Assembly: GCF_016899955.1 (NCBI RefSeq)
Contig: NZ_JACJJL010000017.1
Coordinates: 30,244-94,243, forward strand
Direction: 5' to 3'
Origin: Marseilla massiliensis
GTDB lineage: Bacteria > Bacteroidota > Bacteroidia > Bacteroidales > Bacteroidaceae
DNA: 64,000 nt
Below the pieces are notes generated by a model. It was not told where the DNA came from, searched no databases, and saw only the letters and a list, made by a program, of their open reading frames with translations. Each line of letters opens with the position of its first letter. Positions within the stretch are counted from its first letter, which is position 1. The translations under genes were made by a program, and so were the position numbers. Of the stretch, positions 61,940-64,000 are shown in pieces.

Positions 61940-62485
61940 TCAGATTCTGTTTCTTATCCTCGATAGCGACACGGGCGTTATGCCAAGGTACGACGCAATG
62001 TAGTGCTGCGGCACGCGCCTCACGATGTCGGGGCGCGTGGCCAGCAGTTCCTCGTAGCGTTGTTGAGGCGTGTTCTTTATGCGCGATAGAAACAGCTGCT
62101 GGTAAGCGTGAAACCGCTCTATCAGCTTCTCTTCGTAGGCGGTGCGCAGTCCGGGCGTGCGCTCAATGAGGGCGTAGAAGTCGTCTTTCCTTATGGCATA
62201 CGCCTCGGTCGGCTCAATGCTTTCAAGGTAGAACAGGCTGGGGCGTTGCTGGTGCATGCTTTCGAAAGAGGCCACGAAGTCGCCTTCAAAGAAAAACTGG
62301 AATGTGATGTCGCGCCCGTCTTTGTAGAAGAACAGGCGCAGGCACCCCTTCCTGATGAGATACAGCGTGTGGGCCACGCGGCCTTCGCGCAGCAGGATGG
62401 TTTTCGCGGGTATGGTGCGGGCCTCGGCCACTTGGCGCAGCTCGTCCATGTAGGGCAGTCGGGGCGTATCGCCGGCGGTCGCCAT
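61940..62485 (-). CDS. Crp/Fnr-family transcriptional regulator
   Basis: 181 residues from MATAGDTPRLPYMDELRQ. An N-terminal cyclic-nucleotide-binding-like beta roll (ILLREGRVAHTLYLIRKGCLRLFFYKDGRDITFQFFFEGDFV) is followed by a long dimerisation helix and a compact helix-turn-helix (HYIASYLGITPVSLSRIRNRI). It lacks the four-cysteine Fe-S motif of FNR. The frame runs open another 68 residues upstream, but that part is AT-rich and not family-like. It sits just upstream of the DUF4405-like gene, from which a duplicated promoter repeat separates it. Confidence 0.9.
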   Translation of the reverse strand: MATAGDTPRLPYMDELRQVAEARTIPAKTILLREGRVAHTLYLIRKGCLRLFFYKDGRDITFQFFFEGDFVASFESMHQQRPSLFYLESIEPTEAYAIRKDDFYALIERTPGLRTAYEEKLIERFHAYQQLFLSRIKNTPQQRYEELLATRPDIVRRVPQHYIASYLGITPVSLSRIRNRI

Positions 62486-62788
62486 CTCTTCATGGCGGAT
62501 GCTGTTGACAGGCTTTTTATACAAAATAATAGGATAAAACGCAGAATAAAGCAAATTTGAGTATTCTCGCTGACAGTCAGAGAGTTTGACTTTGGATGGA
62601 ACAAATTGGCATAAGGTCGGGAAAACGGATTTAGGCAGATTGCAGAAATAGATGCACTTCCAAATCATTACCCGACACCTGATGCACATTTAACACTAAA
62701 GGTCTCTATTTCTGCGTTCTGCGTAGGTTTACATTCTGCCTTTACAACTCCCGTAAACTAATTTTGCACCAAACAAAAAGCAAGGATT
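62486..62788. other. AT-richer divergent gap before the integrase gene
   Basis: Base composition drops here compared with the GC-rich chromosome to the left. A 10-bp inverted repeat GCAGAAATAG (62642-62651) / CTATTTCTGC (62706-62715) and two GATGCAC motifs lie in the half next to the integrase; they could be recombinase-binding or attachment sequences. A TAATTTTG box at 62759-62766 probably serves the integrase. No tRNA gene is visible as an integration target. Confidence 0.45.
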
Positions 62789-63946
62789 ATGAGGAGTACA
62801 TTCAAGACCGTTTTTTATGTAAACGGAAGCAAAGAGAAGAACGGAATTGTCCCCATCATGGGACGGGTTACAATCAACGGGACTATCGCACAGTTCAGTT
62901 GCAAACAGAGCATCTCAAAAGAACTTTGGGATGCCAAAGGCAACAGGGCGAAAGGCAAGAGCCGAGAGGCGGTGGCGGTCAATTATGCCCTTGACAACAT
63001 CAAGGCGCAGATAACGAAGCACTACCAGCGGCTTTCCGACCGTGAGGCGTTTGTCACGGCAGAAATGGTACGCAATGCCTATCAAGGTGTAGGCACGGAG
63101 TATGAAACATTGTTGCGTGCCTTTGATAAGGAGAACGAGGCATTCGCCAAACGGGTGGGCAAAGACCGTTCCAAACGCACATATCTGAAATATGTCATTG
63201 TCAGGAGATATGTTGCGGAGTTTATCAAGAAGAAATACAAGCGGACGGACATAGCGATGAACGAACTGACCGAGGACTTCATCCGTGACTACTGCCTGTA
63301 CCTGCGCAACGAAGTCGGGCTGGAACAATCATCCGTGTGTGTATACTCCATACCGTTGAAACACATCGTCACCGCAGCCCACTATAACGGGAAGATAGCG
63401 AGAAACCCGTTTGCGATGTACCATCTTGACCCTGACCACAAGGAGCGTGGCTTTCTCACGGAGGATGAAATTCAGGCGTTGAGTGCAATCAAGCTGGACA
63501 ATCCCAACTTTGCATTGGCAAGAGACCTGTTCCTGTTCGGTTGTTGGACGGGAATCTCGTTCACGGACATCAAGAACCTGACCACCGACAACATCATTGA
63601 AATGAATGGTGCATCGTGGATTGTGTCGAAACGCCAAAAGACGGGCGTACCGTTCCAAATCAAGTTGATGGACATCCCGATGCAGATTATCAAGCGGCAT
63701 GAAGCGTTCAGGACTGACAAGCGGCTGTTCAATATCGGCTCGCTTGACATGGTGAACAAGCGCATCAAGAAAATAGCTAAAAGATGCGGTATAGAAAAGA
63801 CGGTTTCATTCCATCTGAGCCGCCATTCATTCGCTGTTTTGGCATTGAATTACGGTATGCCGATAGAGAGCGTGAGCAAGATTTTAGGACATACCAATAT
63901 CACCACCACGCAAATTTACGCGAGTGCGCCCAGATTGGTCGCTTGA
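62789..63946 (+). CDS. Tyrosine recombinase/integrase of a Bacteroidales integrative element
   Basis: 385 residues: an N-terminal arm-binding domain (about 1-100), a SAM-like core-binding domain (about 105-220) and the catalytic domain (about 230-385). HLSRHSF, LGHTNI and Tyr in QIYA supply the His/Arg/His/Tyr set. The first catalytic Arg is absent: the motif reads CWTGISFTDI, Ser in the Arg position, as known for CTnDOT-type integrases. Only eight residues follow the Tyr, shorter than usual, so the C-terminus may be truncated. GC and codon use are lower than the chromosome, marking foreign DNA; the rest of the element would lie beyond 64 kb. Confidence 0.88.
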   Translation: MRSTFKTVFYVNGSKEKNGIVPIMGRVTINGTIAQFSCKQSISKELWDAKGNRAKGKSREAVAVNYALDNIKAQITKHYQRLSDREAFVTAEMVRNAYQGVGTEYETLLRAFDKENEAFAKRVGKDRSKRTYLKYVIVRRYVAEFIKKKYKRTDIAMNELTEDFIRDYCLYLRNEVGLEQSSVCVYSIPLKHIVTAAHYNGKIARNPFAMYHLDPDHKERGFLTEDEIQALSAIKLDNPNFALARDLFLFGCWTGISFTDIKNLTTDNIIEMNGASWIVSKRQKTGVPFQIKLMDIPMQIIKRHEAFRTDKRLFNIGSLDMVNKRIKKIAKRCGIEKTVSFHLSRHSFAVLALNYGMPIESVSKILGHTNITTTQIYASAPRLVA

Positions 63947-64000
63947 TAAATACTTCTGTAGCAAGAAGTTAGGATTGGGTTCAATATAATCCTATCGTCA

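Noticed and set aside
62486..62788. tRNA gene as integration target for the integrase
   Set aside because: No cloverleaf-compatible sequence or T-loop motif found in the gap.

Overview
The window comes from a GC-rich member of the Bacteroidales, most like Prevotellaceae. The evidence is the TAnnTTTG promoter boxes (several with a TTTG box 19-20 bases upstream), a type III glutamine synthetase (GlnN), LL-diaminopimelate aminotransferase (DapL), type IX secretion (T9SS) C-terminal domains, Bacteroidales-type surface lipoproteins, a TonB-linked barrel, and PL10/GH106/GH2 polysaccharide enzymes. Placement below family level is not possible from this window alone. No rRNA, tRNA or CRISPR array was seen.

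Layout. 1-3.1 kb: 3'-truncated Sir2 deacylase (minus), then three tandem FKBP prolyl isomerases with cytoplasmic, lipoprotein and periplasmic targeting. 3.4-7.8 kb: GH2-type enzyme and PL10 pectate lyase converging on two strong hairpins. 8.5-19 kb: four consecutive secreted proteins with T9SS-type tails, two of them Omp28/thioredoxin-like; hairpins separate three of the four. 19.1-28.4 kb: nitrogen and amino-acid block, glnK-amt-asnB (minus) facing dapF-dapL-omp-glnN (plus). 28.5-32 kb: HxlR regulator and an outer-membrane barrel, with long repeats between them. 32.5-36.3 kb: peroxide defence, oxyR (minus) divergent from ahpC and ahpF; the ahpC promoter carries a near-canonical OxyR operator. 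36.6-42.6 kb: gltB-gltD glutamate synthase (minus), which completes the GS-GOGAT route with glnN. 43-49 kb: large coiled-coil surface lipoprotein behind a probable invertible promoter now in the OFF orientation, then a small envelope protein and an OmpA-family protein. 49.7-57.6 kb: acyl-CoA synthetase, RF2, a 47-residue membrane protein, CYTH phosphatase, VanZ-like protein, NSS transporter, HhH protein and a radical-SAM sulfatase maturase. 57.8-61.1 kb: esterase-GH106 fusion. 61.3-62.5 kb: DUF4405-like membrane protein and Crp/Fnr regulator. 62.8-63.9 kb: integrase with visibly lower GC, probably the edge of an integrative element.

Two observations stand out. First, at least six intergenic loci (8019, 22444, 32351, 42819, 49344, 57667) each carry exactly four degenerate 22-bp units in tandem, built on a GCCAAACGGSCCGTTTGGC-like palindrome; a seventh, more decayed copy is at 36283. 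I do not recognise this family. Second, a 355-bp segment (43024-43378) is bounded by 15-bp inverted repeats and contains an outward-facing TTTG-N20-TATCTTTG promoter pointing away from the surface lipoprotein gene. This is the architecture of a phase-variation switch.
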